Part shown: one piece after another, positions 19,989 to 32,526 of the stretch | Numbering within the stretch: the first letter of the stretch is position 1 | How the letters are laid out: each line of letters starts with the position of its first letter | Translations under genes and position numbers: made by a program | Notes under the pieces: generated by a model | Told to the model about the DNA's origin: nothing | The model's input: only the letters and a program-made list of their open reading frames with translations | The model's database searches: none | Source of the DNA: Rahnella rivi | GTDB lineage: Bacteria; Pseudomonadota; Gammaproteobacteria; Enterobacterales; Enterobacteriaceae | Direction: 5' to 3' | Assembly (NCBI RefSeq): GCF_019049655.1 | Contig: NZ_JAFMOX010000059.1 | Span: 124,001-188,000 of the forward strand | Length of the DNA: 64,000 bases

Positions 19989-20678
19989 ATGACCGAATTT
20001 GTAATTGCCGTACCTCAAACGCCTTCTCTGGCCGTTGAAGGCCAGAGTGCACGTTTCCCGCTACGCCGCGTCTACTGCGTTGGACGTAACTATTCTGAGC
20101 ACGCCCGCGAAATGGGTCACGATCCCGATCGCGAGCCGCCTTTCTTCTTCTCCAAACCTGCCGATGCGGTTGTGCCTGCCAGCGGCAGCGTTCCCTATCC
20201 AGGCCTGACGGAAGATTTGCATTACGAAGTCGAGTTGGTGGTCGCCATCGCCAAAGGCGGTAAAGATATCGCCGTCGCCGATGCTCTTTCGCACGTCTGG
20301 GGTTATACCGTGGGCGTCGATCTGACCCGCCGTGATCTTCAGGCACAGGCGAAGAAAATGGGCAGGCCGTGGGATTTCGCAAAAGGATTTGATGCCTCAG
20401 CCCCCGCCAGCCCGCTGCTGCCGGTCAGCCAGACCGGTCATCCTGCGTCGGGTAAAATCTGGCTGGACGTCAACGGAGAGAAGCGCCAGCGCGGTGACCT
20501 GAGCGATCAAATCTGGCAAGTGGCGGATGTCATAAGTTATTTGTCGCAGGCCGTTGAATTGCAGCCGGGCGATCTGATTTACACCGGAACGCCAGCAGGC
20601 GTCGGTGCCGTGCAGCGCGGTGATGTGATCACCGGCGGCATTGAAGGCCTGAGCGATTTCAGCTTCACGATGGCCTGA
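19989..20678 (+). CDS. Fumarylacetoacetate hydrolase family protein (acylpyruvase-like)
   Basis: A 229-residue single-domain FAH enzyme, close in length to YcgM and fumarylpyruvate hydrolases. The metal ligands should come from the HYEVELVVAI motif (Glu pair) and the following VGVDLTRRDLQ Asp. The KGFDASAP and YTGTPAGVG motifs complete the active site. Such enzymes cleave C-C bonds of 2,4-diketo acids such as acyl- or fumarylpyruvate, or act as oxaloacetate decarboxylases. No aromatic-catabolic genes surround it, so its substrate is open. The ATG at 19989 is used. A GTG three codons upstream is possible. A strong terminator follows at once. Confidence 0.9.
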   Translation: MTEFVIAVPQTPSLAVEGQSARFPLRRVYCVGRNYSEHAREMGHDPDREPPFFFSKPADAVVPASGSVPYPGLTEDLHYEVELVVAIAKGGKDIAVADALSHVWGYTVGVDLTRRDLQAQAKKMGRPWDFAKGFDASAPASPLLPVSQTGHPASGKIWLDVNGEKRQRGDLSDQIWQVADVISYLSQAVELQPGDLIYTGTPAGVGAVQRGDVITGGIEGLSDFSFTMA

Positions 20679-20686
20679 AGATAACC

Positions 20687-20712
20687 GGACGCCTGATCTC
20701 AGGCGTCCTTTT
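20687..20712 (+). terminator. Terminator of the FAH-family gene
   Basis: A perfect 10-bp stem (GGACGCCTGA at 20687-20696 with TCAGGCGTCC at 20699-20708) with a 2-base loop, followed by TTTT. The right arm contains the stop codon of the convergent gene on the other strand, so the two transcripts overlap at their ends. Confidence 0.9.
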
Positions 20713-21505
20713 CCCCGATTTTCTTCTGCATATCTTCTTCGATCAGCGGGATCAGCTTCTCAAACGCACAGGCACTCGCCGGGTCGAACAACGACAATGT
20801 CTCAATCTGGCTAAGCAGGATCACTTTGCGAAAATTCAGGGCATCCACCGGCTTCGATACCGGCGTGATGCCATGTTCGCTGTAATAGCGGGCGTAATTG
20901 TGTTCCACACGAAGTTCGAGCGTGTCCTTGTCGCAATAGCCACTGACCATCGGGATCACCACGACATTATCGGAGGAGGACGTTTCGCATCGTGCAGTAT
21001 GCACCATGCCGATATAAACCCGGCGCGATTGCAAAGTGATGAACACCATGTCGCCCTGCTCCATGCACTGGTACAAAATGCCTTCCACACCGTTGGCGCG
21101 CGTCAGTTGCTTGTAGAGCTCCTTGCGTCCGGCGGTGTTGAGCCGTAACCCCTGCGACCAGGTCGTGCGCATCAAACACAGCATCACCGACACCGCGAGC
21201 ATAATGACCACCGGCGCCTGGATCCCGAGGAAACTCCAGTTGATAAAATCACGGTGGTAGTGCACATCCTGATGTAGATGCGACAGCTCAGGCAGCCAGT
21301 TCACAACGGTGGAAATGCCCCACAGCGCCAGATACACCAGTGCAATCACCAGTACGCCCTGTAAGACAAATATGCAGCCGTACAGCGCCACCAGGAAATA
21401 GACATCCCAGCCGAACGTGCGTTTGAGTTTGAAACGAGATGAGATGTCGCGGGTGGTGTACCAGTACCCGCAGACCATTAACACCATAAATACCGCCGTT
21501 GCCAT
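20699..21505 (-). CDS. Membrane protein of unknown function
   Basis: I do not recognise this 268-residue protein. It has hydrophobic segments near residues 1-15, 33-65 (two helices) and 93-115, followed by a soluble domain of about 150 residues rich in beta-type sequence (MVFITLQSRRVYIGMVHTA and following). The C-terminal ~30 residues are charged (EKLIPLIEEDMQKKIGEKDA). The topology suggests an inner-membrane anchor with a cytoplasmic domain. Its start codon overlaps the stop of the small gene upstream in a TAATG arrangement, so the two are translationally coupled and probably act together. Confidence 0.75.
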   Translation of the reverse strand: MATAVFMVLMVCGYWYTTRDISSRFKLKRTFGWDVYFLVALYGCIFVLQGVLVIALVYLALWGISTVVNWLPELSHLHQDVHYHRDFINWSFLGIQAPVVIMLAVSVMLCLMRTTWSQGLRLNTAGRKELYKQLTRANGVEGILYQCMEQGDMVFITLQSRRVYIGMVHTARCETSSSDNVVVIPMVSGYCDKDTLELRVEHNYARYYSEHGITPVSKPVDALNFRKVILLSQIETLSLFDPASACAFEKLIPLIEEDMQKKIGEKDA

Positions 21506-21702
21506 TACAACACGCTCATGCGTTTGACGTGACGGGCGAAGTCTTCCTGCATCTCCTGATTGGCAGGATTAACCGAAGCGGTGCCATTTTCGTCGATCAA
21601 AATGCGCTCCCCTTCTTCAAGCGTATTTTCAATATCGGCAGCGCTGAACAACCCTAAAAACTTTTCAGGGCTGGAAAAAATTTGTAGCAGGATCTTAAAC
21701 AT
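21505..21702 (-). CDS. Small hypothetical protein coupled to the downstream membrane protein
   Basis: A 65-residue protein that I do not recognise. It opens with an amphipathic, hydrophobic helix (MFKILLQIFSSPEKFLGLFS) and continues as an acidic segment (DIENTLEEGERILIDENG). The ATG at 21702 has an AGAGAG ribosome binding site. A longer in-frame start at 21741 lacks one. The stop overlaps the next ATG by one base, which argues strongly that it is real and functions with the membrane protein. Confidence 0.7.
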   Translation of the reverse strand: MFKILLQIFSSPEKFLGLFSAADIENTLEEGERILIDENGTASVNPANQEMQEDFARHVKRMSVL

Positions 21703-21816
21703 GCGTCTCTCTTGTCTTTGCAAAGACCTAAGACTAGTCAACTGATGGGGAAAAGGGACAAAGGCCGGGCAGTTTAGGAATAATTACTTGTGCTGGCTTA
21801 AAAAGCCGCAATGATT

Positions 21817-21846
21817 AAAAGGGCCGCCTTTGCGGGCAGCCCTTGG
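21817..21846 (-). terminator. Terminator of ansP
   Basis: On the minus strand a 10-bp stem with one mismatch (arms at 21819-21828 and 21835-21844) is followed by TTTT. It lies about 30 bp past the ansP stop codon. Confidence 0.8.
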
Positions 21847-21875
21847 TCGTTTATCACAGCAGTACCCGGAAGGAA

Positions 21876-23357
21876 TTACTTCACTTCTGCGCCGTCATGA
21901 TATGCTTCTTCGTGCGCGTCCTGTGCTTGTTTAACTTCTGCAGCGCGTTTGCGCAGGCCTATCCAGCCCAGCACCAGCAGAATGATCAGCACCGGAATGG
22001 TCGCAATGGTGTAGGTACCGTTCGGGTAGTCAAACGCCATCAGCACCAGCACGCTCGCCAGGAAGGCCAGCGTCAGCCAGGAAGTCACCGGCGCCCACGG
22101 CATTTTAAAGGACACGTCTTTCGCACGGCCTTCTTTAATGGCGGTACGCAGCTTCATCTGGCAGACAATGATAAATGCCCATGAACTGAGGATGCCCAGA
22201 GAGGCGACGTTCAGGACAATCTCAAACACCTGCGAAGGCACGTAGTAGTTCAGCACGACGCCGATAATATAAATCCCAACGGTAACCAGAATGCCCGCAT
22301 ACGGCACCTGCTGCGCACTCATTTTCGACATGAATTTCGGCGCAGAACCGCCCATCGACAGAGAACGCAGGATACGACCAGTGGAATACAGCCCGGAGTT
22401 CAGGCTCGACAGCGCCGCCGTCAGCACCACGATGTTCATGATGGTACCGATGTAAGGTACGCCCAGTTTGCTGAAGAAAGTCACGAACGGACTTTGCCCC
22501 GCCTGATAGGCATTCCACGGCAGCAGCAGCACAAGCAGCACCACCGAACCCACGTAGAATAAGGCGATACGCCAGATCACGCTGTTGATGGCTTTTGGCA
22601 GCACTTTCTCAGGATCTTTGGTTTCGCCCGCCGCCGTCCCGACCAGTTCGATCGCAGCGAAGGCGAAGACCACGCCCTGTACAAGCACCAGCGCCGGCAA
22701 GAGGCCGTGCGGGAATATTCCGCCGTTATCTGTGATCAGATGCAGGCCGGTCGAATTGCCATCAAGTTCCTTACCGGTACCGAGGAATACAACGCCGACC
22801 ACCAGGAAGATGGCGATGGCCGCGACTTTGATCAGCGCGAACCAGAACTCCATTTCGGCGAACCACTTCACACCAATCATATTCATGGTGGCGACAATCG
22901 CCAGTGCGCCCAGCGCGAACATCCATTGCGGAACATCACCGAAGGTTCCCCAATAGTGCATATACAGAGCCACTGCGGTGATATCGACAATCCCGGTCAT
23001 CGCCCAGTTAAGGAAATACATCCAGCCAGCAACGTAAGACGCTTTTTCGCCAAGAAACTCACGTGCATAAGAAACGAAACTGCCGCTGGTCGGACGGTGT
23101 AACACCAGTTCGCCAAGCGCACGCAGGATAAAGAAAGAGAAAATACCGCACACGGCGTAAACAATCGCCAATGCCGGACCGGCCATCTGCAAACGTGCGC
23201 CTGCACCGAGGAACAAACCGGTACCGATAGAGCCGCCAATAGCAATCATCTGAACCTGACGATTGCCCATGCTTTTGTGATACCCGTCGTCGTGCGAATC
23301 CAACCAGCGTCTTTTAGCAGCGCGTTTGGCCTCTGCCGACTTTTTATGAGACTTCAT
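21876..23357 (-). CDS. ansP: L-asparagine permease
   Basis: A 493-residue amino acid-polyamine-organocation transporter with twelve predicted membrane helices. It is nearly collinear with Escherichia AnsP: the N-terminal RRWLDSHDDGYHKSMGNRQ is followed by the family motif IGGSIGTGLFLGAG. The PALVLVQGVVFAFAAIELVGTAAGE segment is the APC signature in helix 6. It imports L-asparagine across the inner membrane with proton symport. It is a single gene, with its own terminator and an upstream gap of 230 bp shared with the end of bglG. Confidence 0.92.
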   Translation of the reverse strand: MKSHKKSAEAKRAAKRRWLDSHDDGYHKSMGNRQVQMIAIGGSIGTGLFLGAGARLQMAGPALAIVYAVCGIFSFFILRALGELVLHRPTSGSFVSYAREFLGEKASYVAGWMYFLNWAMTGIVDITAVALYMHYWGTFGDVPQWMFALGALAIVATMNMIGVKWFAEMEFWFALIKVAAIAIFLVVGVVFLGTGKELDGNSTGLHLITDNGGIFPHGLLPALVLVQGVVFAFAAIELVGTAAGETKDPEKVLPKAINSVIWRIALFYVGSVVLLVLLLPWNAYQAGQSPFVTFFSKLGVPYIGTIMNIVVLTAALSSLNSGLYSTGRILRSLSMGGSAPKFMSKMSAQQVPYAGILVTVGIYIIGVVLNYYVPSQVFEIVLNVASLGILSSWAFIIVCQMKLRTAIKEGRAKDVSFKMPWAPVTSWLTLAFLASVLVLMAFDYPNGTYTIATIPVLIILLVLGWIGLRKRAAEVKQAQDAHEEAYHDGAEVK

Positions 23358-23587
23358 TCGATCTTGTTCTCCAAAAATGACCTTCGCCTGGACGTCTTAT
23401 AGGGCAAGCAACCGATTGCAAGCCTGGACGTTTACGTGGTTTATCCACTGTATTTTTTTAGCCGGAACTGTTTTCAAGCAATAACGGCGAAGGATGCTAC
23501 CTGTTCTCACTTACCGAGGCAAAAAAAACGTCACTAAAAATTGTTATCACTCATATTTCGCAGGACGAATTTTGTGGATACGTGCGG

Positions 23588-27840
<4,253 letters not shown>

Positions 27841-27913
27841 TCATCAGAGTAATGGCGTGGTGCACGATATTGCCGGTATATTCCACAGGGGCGGCCGGCC
27901 CCTGAATTCAGGC

Positions 27914-27998
27914 CAAAAAAAAACCTAAACGTCCGGTTTCTCCGCACAATGCGAAGAAACAAGAAGTTTAGGTTTTGCCTGTCAGACAGTAACAATCC
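27914..27998 (-). promoter_or_regulatory. RAT site and leader terminator of the bgl operon
   Basis: On the minus strand the RAT (27971-27998) contains GGATTGTTACTG and CAGGCAAAACC, very close to the known Escherichia bgl RAT. Its last bases form the left arm of an 11-bp terminator stem (27966-27976 with 27920-27930). An inner GTTTCT/AGAAAC stem and a run of nine T follow. BglG binding should allow read-through into bglF. Confidence 0.93.
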
Positions 27999-28068
27999 TG
28001 CTCTCTGAGGGGATTCTCTGGTGAATCCCCTCCGGATACAAGCCGTAATCCCGGACAAATCGTGAAAA

Positions 28069-28084
28069 TGTGACCGGCCTCAGA
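28069..28084 (-). promoter_or_regulatory. Candidate CRP site of the bgl promoter
   Basis: The plus strand reads TGTGA-CCGGCC-TCAGA, one base away from the CRP core TGTGA-N6-TCACA. It lies about 70 bp before the RAT site, where a catabolite-activated bgl promoter is expected. The -10 and -35 boxes are not clear enough to call. Confidence 0.45.
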
Positions 28085-28194
28085 TTATGTGCAGAAGTCT
28101 TGCCTCACAAGCCCCCGGCCGGAGTTCGTTGCGGGCATAAAGCGCTAAATAAGCGGCGTAAGGCTACAAAATTAGTAAGCTGTGTATTGCAACC

Positions 28195-28224
28195 TTGGTA
28201 ACCGTTTACACGTTGCGCTATAAT
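28195..28224 (+). promoter_or_regulatory. Sigma-70-like promoter with an overlapping LacI-type operator
   Basis: A perfect -10 TATAAT at 28219-28224 and a TTGGTA -35 at 28195-28200 with 18-bp spacing drive transcription rightwards into the structured leader. The bases 28196-28211 read on the minus strand as GTGTAAACGGTTACCA, close to the GalR/LacI-family consensus with a central CG. A repressor could therefore block this promoter. Confidence 0.6.
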
Positions 28225-28252
28225 TCCTTGTCGCGGCAAAATCCGCGTCCGG

Positions 28253-28482
28253 GATTCTCAACCTGAATGTTCACTGGCGACATGGAATGCACACACATTC
28301 TATGTCTGAGTCTGCGCACACCTATTGCCTGTACAAACAACAAGCAATATCTCAATGGTGGCTCAGGCGGGGCTGACTTAGGTCAGGCCGGTATCCAGTA
28401 GAACCGGTGTTGAGAACCCCGTCAGGGCTACCACCAGCGAGATTCTCAACTCCAGTGGCGGCCAAACATTAATCTACTGGAC
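28253..28482 (+). ncRNA. Candidate C4/CI-like regulatory leader RNA
   Basis: GATTCTCAAC occurs twice (28253-28262, 28441-28450), and a complementary GTTGAGAA (28409-28416) lies between the copies. An outer stem CCAGTAGA (28395-28402) with TCTACTGG (28473-28480) frames the right half. A segment of it (28431-28443) is complementary, 11 of 13 bases, to 28349-28361 within a 24-codon open frame. Competing pairings of this kind are known in the phage P1 C4 and P4 CI immunity RNAs. The link to those families is by architecture only. Confidence 0.45.
28302..28376 (+). CDS. Possible 24-residue leader peptide
   Basis: A short open frame starting with ATG at 28302 and ending with TGA at 28374-28376, translating to a peptide ending SQWWLRRG. 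The ATG is at the foot of a 9-bp hairpin (28281-28289 with 28296-28304, one G-U pair). No strong ribosome binding site is visible. Small open frames between an antisense RNA and its target gene are known in P1-type C4 systems. Translation here is unproven. Confidence 0.3.
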   Translation: MSESAHTYCLYKQQAISQWWLRRG

Positions 28483-28563
28483 AATGTGAAATGAAAGACA
28501 AGCCAAGGCAGGCACTCCCCCTCTCCCGGTCATTATGTGCCCCAGATACGCAGAGGCCGCATT

Positions 28564-28830
28564 ATGACTAACTCCAGAGAAGACTGGCATCCCGCCGATA
28601 TTATCGCGGCAATTCGCAAAAAAGGTTCAACGTTGACGGCACTCTCCCGGGAGTCCGGACTGGGTTCTTCCACGCTCTCAAATACCCTTTCACGACGCTG
28701 GCCGAAAGGCGAAATGATCATCGCGCAAATGATTGGCGTACCGGCCTGGGAAATCTGGCCTAGTCGTTACTACAATGCCAAGGGTGAGTTAGTTGTGCCG
28801 AAGTTGCGTACCCCTAAAGCGGAAGTTTAG
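28564..28830 (+). CDS. Ner-like DNA-binding regulator (Nlp/SfsB family)
   Basis: An 88-residue helix-turn-helix protein of the Mu Ner family. DWHPADIIAAIRKKGSTLTALSRESGLGSSTLSNTLSRRWPKGEMIIAQMIG is the diagnostic run, shared with Escherichia Nlp (SfsB). VPAWEIWPSRY closes the domain. Known members bind DNA as small regulators derived from phage Ner. I use the ATG at 28564 (AGAGG 8 bases upstream). An in-frame GTG at 28537 is possible. Upstream is a phage-like structured leader, and downstream is ruvB on the other strand. The location differs from Escherichia, where the homolog is near murA. Confidence 0.88.
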   Translation: MTNSREDWHPADIIAAIRKKGSTLTALSRESGLGSSTLSNTLSRRWPKGEMIIAQMIGVPAWEIWPSRYYNAKGELVVPKLRTPKAEV

Positions 28831-28961
28831 CCCGTTACGCGGTGAGAGCCCCGCTTTCACCGCCTTTTGAACCCTGCCGTTTACCTGCCTTTTCCTGAAT
28901 TGCAGAAAACAAAACGGACGCTGATGCGTCCGTTGCAGGATATTTTTGTCTGATTTCGGGC

Positions 28962-29969
28962 TTATTCTTCGTCGCGAGAGAGTCCGAAATGCTTATAGGC
29001 ATGATTGGTTGCCATTCGCCCGCGCGGCGTACGCTGAATAAAGCCCTGCTGGATCAGGAATGGTTCAATCACATCTTCGATGGTTTCACGTTCCTCACCA
29101 ATTGCCGCCGCTAAGTTATCCAGGCCGACAGGTCCGCCGGAAAATTTATCTATAATCGCCAGCAGCAGCTTCCGGTCCATATAATCGAAACCTTCAGCAT
29201 CCACGTCCAGCATATCCAAAGCGCCATTGGCGACATCACCGTTGATCGTCCCGTCACCTTTCACTTCTGCAAAGTCGCGCACGCGGCGCAGCAGACGGTT
29301 AGCGATACGTGGCGTGCCGCGTGAACGGCGGGCAATCTGATGAGCCCCCTCTTCGGACAACTCCAGCCCCAGGCATAGTGCACTTCGCCCGACGATGTGT
29401 TGTAAATCCGCCACCTGATAAAACTCCAGGCGCTGCACAATACCGAAGCGGTCGCGCAAAGGAGAGGTCAGGGAACCGGCGCGGGTCGTGGCGCCAATCA
29501 GAGTGAACGGCGGCAAATCGAGTTTGATCGAGCGCGCGGCAGGGCCTTCGCCGATCATGATGTCCAGCTGGTAGTCTTCCATCGCCGGATAGAGAATTTC
29601 TTCAACAACCGGCGACAGGCGGTGGATTTCATCGATGAACAGCACATCGTGCGGCTCGAGGTTGGTGAGCATCGCGGCCAGATCGCCGGCCTTTTCCAGC
29701 ACCGGCCCGGAGGTCGTGCGCAGGTTAACGCCCATTTCGTTTGCCACGATATTGGCGAGAGTGGTTTTCCCCAGCCCGGGCGGTCCGAAAATCAGCAGGT
29801 GATCGAGCGCGTCTTTGCGTTGCTTAGCCGCCTGAATAAAGATTTCCATTTGCGAGCGCACGTGAGGCTGGCCAACATATTCCGACAGCAGCTTGGGGCG
29901 GATCGCACGATCAATGACTTCTTCTTCGGTGAACACTTCGGACGAAATCAGGCGGTCAGCTTCGATCAT
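28962..29969 (-). CDS. ruvB: Holliday junction ATP-dependent helicase RuvB
   Basis: A 335-residue AAA+ motor that drives Holliday junction branch migration with RuvA. Walker A is GPPGLGKTT at 62-70, Walker [10 protein letters not shown] near 110-118, and the arginine-finger region lies in the [14 protein letters not shown] segment. The C-terminal winged helix ends with [18 protein letters not shown]. It starts 8 bp after ruvA ends, so the two form one SOS-controlled operon. Confidence 0.98.
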   Translation of the reverse strand: MIEADRLISSEVFTEEEVIDRAIRPKLLSEYVGQPHVRSQMEIFIQAAKQRKDALDHLLIFGPPGLGKTTLANIVANEMGVNLRTTSGPVLEKAGDLAAMLTNLEPHDVLFIDEIHRLSPVVEEILYPAMEDYQLDIMIGEGPAARSIKLDLPPFTLIGATTRAGSLTSPLRDRFGIVQRLEFYQVADLQHIVGRSALCLGLELSEEGAHQIARRSRGTPRIANRLLRRVRDFAEVKGDGTINGDVANGALDMLDVDAEGFDYMDRKLLLAIIDKFSGGPVGLDNLAAAIGEERETIEDVIEPFLIQQGFIQRTPRGRMATNHAYKHFGLSRDEE

Positions 29970-29977
29970 CTCTTACC

Positions 29978-30598
29978 TCACAGCGCAGCGCGCAGCGCTT
30001 CTCTAATCAACGTTTCTGATTCAGCGCCGGGTTTGGCGACTTTGCTGATCATACGGCTGGCTTCTGGTGGTTTGTACCCGAGGGATATCAGGGCTGCAAC
30101 GGCTTCGCCTTCAGCGTCAGATTCTTTCGCTTTCGACGCAGATGCAGGTAGCGTGATATCAGTATGATTGTTAAACAAATCACCGTTTAATCCTTTAAAC
30201 CGGTCTTTCATTTCGACGACCAGACGTTCTGCGGTTTTCTTACCGACGCCAGGTAACTTGATTAAGGCGGTGATTTCTTCCTTTTCTACCGCACTGACGA
30301 ACTGTTGTGCCGACATGCCTGACAGGATAGCCAGCGCCAGTTTTGGCCCGACGCCGTTAACTTTAATCAGCTCACGGAACAGCGCGCGCTCTTGTTTATC
30401 GTTAAATCCGTAGAGCAACTGAGCATCTTCGCGGACGATAAATTGCGTGAAGATGATAGCTTCCTGACCCAGTTCCGGCAATTCGTAAAAACAGGTCATC
30501 GGCATATGCACTTCATAGCCCACGCCGTTGGTTTCCAGCAGCACCAAAGGGGGCTGTTTTTCCAGAATAATGCCTCGTAGTCTGCCTATCACGTTCAT
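29978..30598 (-). CDS. ruvA: Holliday junction branch migration protein RuvA
   Basis: A 206-residue protein with the three RuvA domains: the N-terminal OB fold ([17 protein letters not shown]), two helix-hairpin-helix motifs ([18 protein letters not shown] and [22 protein letters not shown]) and a C-terminal RuvB-contacting domain after an acidic linker. It binds four-way junctions and loads RuvB. A LexA box lies 45 bp upstream. Confidence 0.98.
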   Translation of the reverse strand: MNVIGRLRGIILEKQPPLVLLETNGVGYEVHMPMTCFYELPELGQEAIIFTQFIVREDAQLLYGFNDKQERALFRELIKVNGVGPKLALAILSGMSAQQFVSAVEKEEITALIKLPGVGKKTAERLVVEMKDRFKGLNGDLFNNHTDITLPASASKAKESDAEGEAVAALISLGYKPPEASRMISKVAKPGAESETLIREALRAAL

Positions 30599-30642
30599 TT
30601 TCCTTATCAGGTCAAAAGCTGCGATGTTTATATCATAAAAAA

Positions 30643-30662
30643 GGCTGGATGGATATCCAGCC
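30643..30662 (-). promoter_or_regulatory. LexA (SOS) box of ruvAB
   Basis: The minus strand reads GGCTGGATATCCATCCAGCC, a CTG-N10-CAG palindrome nearly identical to the known Escherichia ruvA SOS box. The same 20 bases form a stem-loop followed by TTTTTT on the minus strand, so the operator probably also terminates ruvC transcripts. Confidence 0.9.
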
Positions 30663-30679
30663 TATGGGACTTGCGGCGT

Positions 30680-31201
30680 CTATCGCATACGTCCGCGTGC
30701 CATCTGTAATTTGTCCGTGCTGAGCCGGATGGCGTTCTGGCTCATGTGACAGTGAGTGATGGCAATCGCCAGCGCATCGGCCGCATCGGCCTGCGGATTA
30801 GCAGGCAGCTTCAGCAAGGAACGCACCATGTGCTGAACCTGCGATTTCTCAGCGGCACCGGTACCCACGACGGTCTGTTTCACCTGCCGCGCGGCGTATT
30901 CAAACACCGGCAAATCCTGATTCACGGCGGCCACAATGGCGGCTCCGCGCGCCTGACCGAGCTTTAAAGCAGAGTCGGCATTCTTCGCCATAAATACGGA
31001 TTCGATAGCAAAAAAATCAGGCTGAAATTGCGTGATAATTTCCGACACACCGGCATAAATAAGTTTCAGTCGTCCCGGCATATCGTCCACCACGGTACGG
31101 ATACAACCGCTGCCGAGATAACTCAGCTGACGCCCTGTCTGGCGAATAATGCCATAGCCGGTGATACGCGAACCGGGGTCGATCCCCAGAATAATAGCCA
31201 T
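30680..31201 (-). CDS. ruvC: Crossover junction endodeoxyribonuclease RuvC
   Basis: A 173-residue RNase H-fold nuclease that cuts Holliday junctions symmetrically. The four acidic metal ligands are visible: Asp8 in [13 protein letters not shown], the Glu in [11 protein letters not shown], and the two Asp in [15 protein letters not shown]. It lies upstream of ruvAB on the same strand. The LexA box and hairpin after it suggest it is transcribed separately and is not itself SOS-induced from that box. Confidence 0.98.
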   Translation of the reverse strand: MAIILGIDPGSRITGYGIIRQTGRQLSYLGSGCIRTVVDDMPGRLKLIYAGVSEIITQFQPDFFAIESVFMAKNADSALKLGQARGAAIVAAVNQDLPVFEYAARQVKQTVVGTGAAEKSQVQHMVRSLLKLPANPQADAADALAIAITHCHMSQNAIRLSTDKLQMARGRMR

Positions 31202-31281
31202 AGCCAGTCAACGCCTTGTGTTGTCGTTTTTTTGCAAAGTTGGGGGAGAGTATAAACTGCCGGGGGACAACAGGATAGCCA

Positions 31282-31300
31282 GCCGGTGGTAGCCACCGGC
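31282..31300. repeat. Hairpin between yebC and ruvC
   Basis: A perfect 8-bp stem, GCCGGTGG (31282-31289) with CCACCGGC (31293-31300), and a 3-base loop just after the yebC stop. There is no T-run, so it may stabilise the mRNA end or pause transcription. Confidence 0.5.
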
Positions 31301-31310
31301 GGCACTGAGA

Positions 31311-32054
31311 TTACAGAGTTTCTGCGATCTCGTCAGAGATTTCACCGTTGTGGTAAACCTCCTGAACATCATCACAATCTTCCAGCATGTCGATCAGGCG
31401 CAACAATTTAGGTGCAGTGTCTGCATCCATGTCTGCTTTAGTCGATGGGATCATGGTGACTTCGGCGGAATCCGCTTTGAAACCGGCGGCTTCCAGCGCA
31501 TCTTTCACGTCGCCCAGACTTTCCCAGGCAGTGAACACGTCGATAGCACCGTCATCGTATGACACGATATCTTCTGCGCCCGCTTCCAGCGCGGCTTCCA
31601 TCACGACATCTTCATCCAGACCCGGTGCGAAAGTGATCACACCTTTTTTGGAGAACAGGTAAGCCACGGAGCCGTCTGTCCCCAGATTGCCACCGGTTTT
31701 GTTGAAAGCATGACGCACTTCCGCCACGGTACGGTTGCGGTTATCACTCAGACATTCAACCATCACCGCCGAACCACCAGGACCGTAACCTTCATAAATG
31801 ATGGTTTCCATGTTGGTGTCGTCATCACCGCCCACGCCACGCGCCACGGCACGGTTGAGGGTGTCACGGGTCATGTTATTGGACAGGGCTTTGTCGATAG
31901 CCGCACGCAGACGCGGGTTAGCCGCAGGATCGCCGCCGCCGAGTTTTGCTGCCGTTACCAGCTCACGAATGATTTTGGTGAAAATCTTGCCACGTTTAGA
32001 ATCTTGCGCCGCTTTGCGGTGCTTGGTGTTGGCCCACTTACTGTGACCTGCCAT
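31311..32054 (-). CDS. yebC: YebC/PmpR family protein
   Basis: A 247-residue protein of the widely conserved YebC family, starting [25 protein letters not shown] as usual. The family includes DNA-binding regulators (PmpR). Recent work also ties YebC proteins to relief of ribosome stalling at proline runs. It lies between nudB and ruvC in the conserved aspS-nudB-yebC-ruvC order. The ATG at 32054 fits the family. An in-frame start at 32066 adds only four residues. Confidence 0.96.
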   Translation of the reverse strand: MAGHSKWANTKHRKAAQDSKRGKIFTKIIRELVTAAKLGGGDPAANPRLRAAIDKALSNNMTRDTLNRAVARGVGGDDDTNMETIIYEGYGPGGSAVMVECLSDNRNRTVAEVRHAFNKTGGNLGTDGSVAYLFSKKGVITFAPGLDEDVVMEAALEAGAEDIVSYDDGAIDVFTAWESLGDVKDALEAAGFKADSAEVTMIPSTKADMDADTAPKLLRLIDMLEDCDDVQEVYHNGEISDEIAETL

Positions 32055-32079
32055 AAAAATCTCCAAAAAGTCTCAAGTC

Positions 32080-32526
32080 TTAACAGACCGAATAGTTTAC
32101 AAATTCTTCAATCGCCTGCTGGTTGCTCGGGGAGACCGTCAGCGCTGCGGCTGCCGGCTTATCGAGCCACCGGTACGCGTGATGTTCCGTAAGAGGCACC
32201 TCACGCTCGTCGGGTAACGCCAGACAGAACCAATGTTCTTTGTTGCGGGTTACGCCCGGAGCATAGCGATGGCGCAAATGCGCAAATATTTCAAAGTCCT
32301 CACAGCGATGGCAGTCCTGAAGAGTCAGGTTTTCACCTGCGATGTCGATTCCGACCTCTTCCATGACTTCGCGCTGCGTGGTTTGATTCGGGGATTCCCC
32401 GTCCTCCAGGCTGCCGGTTACCGACTGCCAGAAATTCGGGTCATCCTTTCGTTGAAGCATCAGCACCCTGCCGGTGTTTCTGGCGTAGATGACGCACAGT
32501 ATCGACTCAGGACGCTTATAGCTCAT
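32080..32526 (-). CDS. nudB: Dihydroneopterin triphosphate diphosphatase
   Basis: A 148-residue Nudix hydrolase that removes pyrophosphate from dihydroneopterin triphosphate in folate synthesis. The Nudix box runs from GSLEDGES through REVMEEVGID (about residues 37-60). YRWLDKPAAAAL and SNQQAIEEF near the C-terminus match NudB. Its start codon overlaps the last base of the aspS stop codon, showing translational coupling. Confidence 0.95.
   Translation of the reverse strand: MSYKRPESILCVIYARNTGRVLMLQRKDDPNFWQSVTGSLEDGESPNQTTQREVMEEVGIDIAGENLTLQDCHRCEDFEIFAHLRHRYAPGVTRNKEHWFCLALPDEREVPLTEHHAYRWLDKPAAAALTVSPSNQQAIEEFVNYSVC

Noticed and set aside
28535..28567. 10-codon open frame (MCPRYAEAAL) overlapping the Ner-like start
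   Set aside because: No ribosome binding site precedes its ATG. The ATGA overlap is suggestive of coupling but not enough to call a gene.
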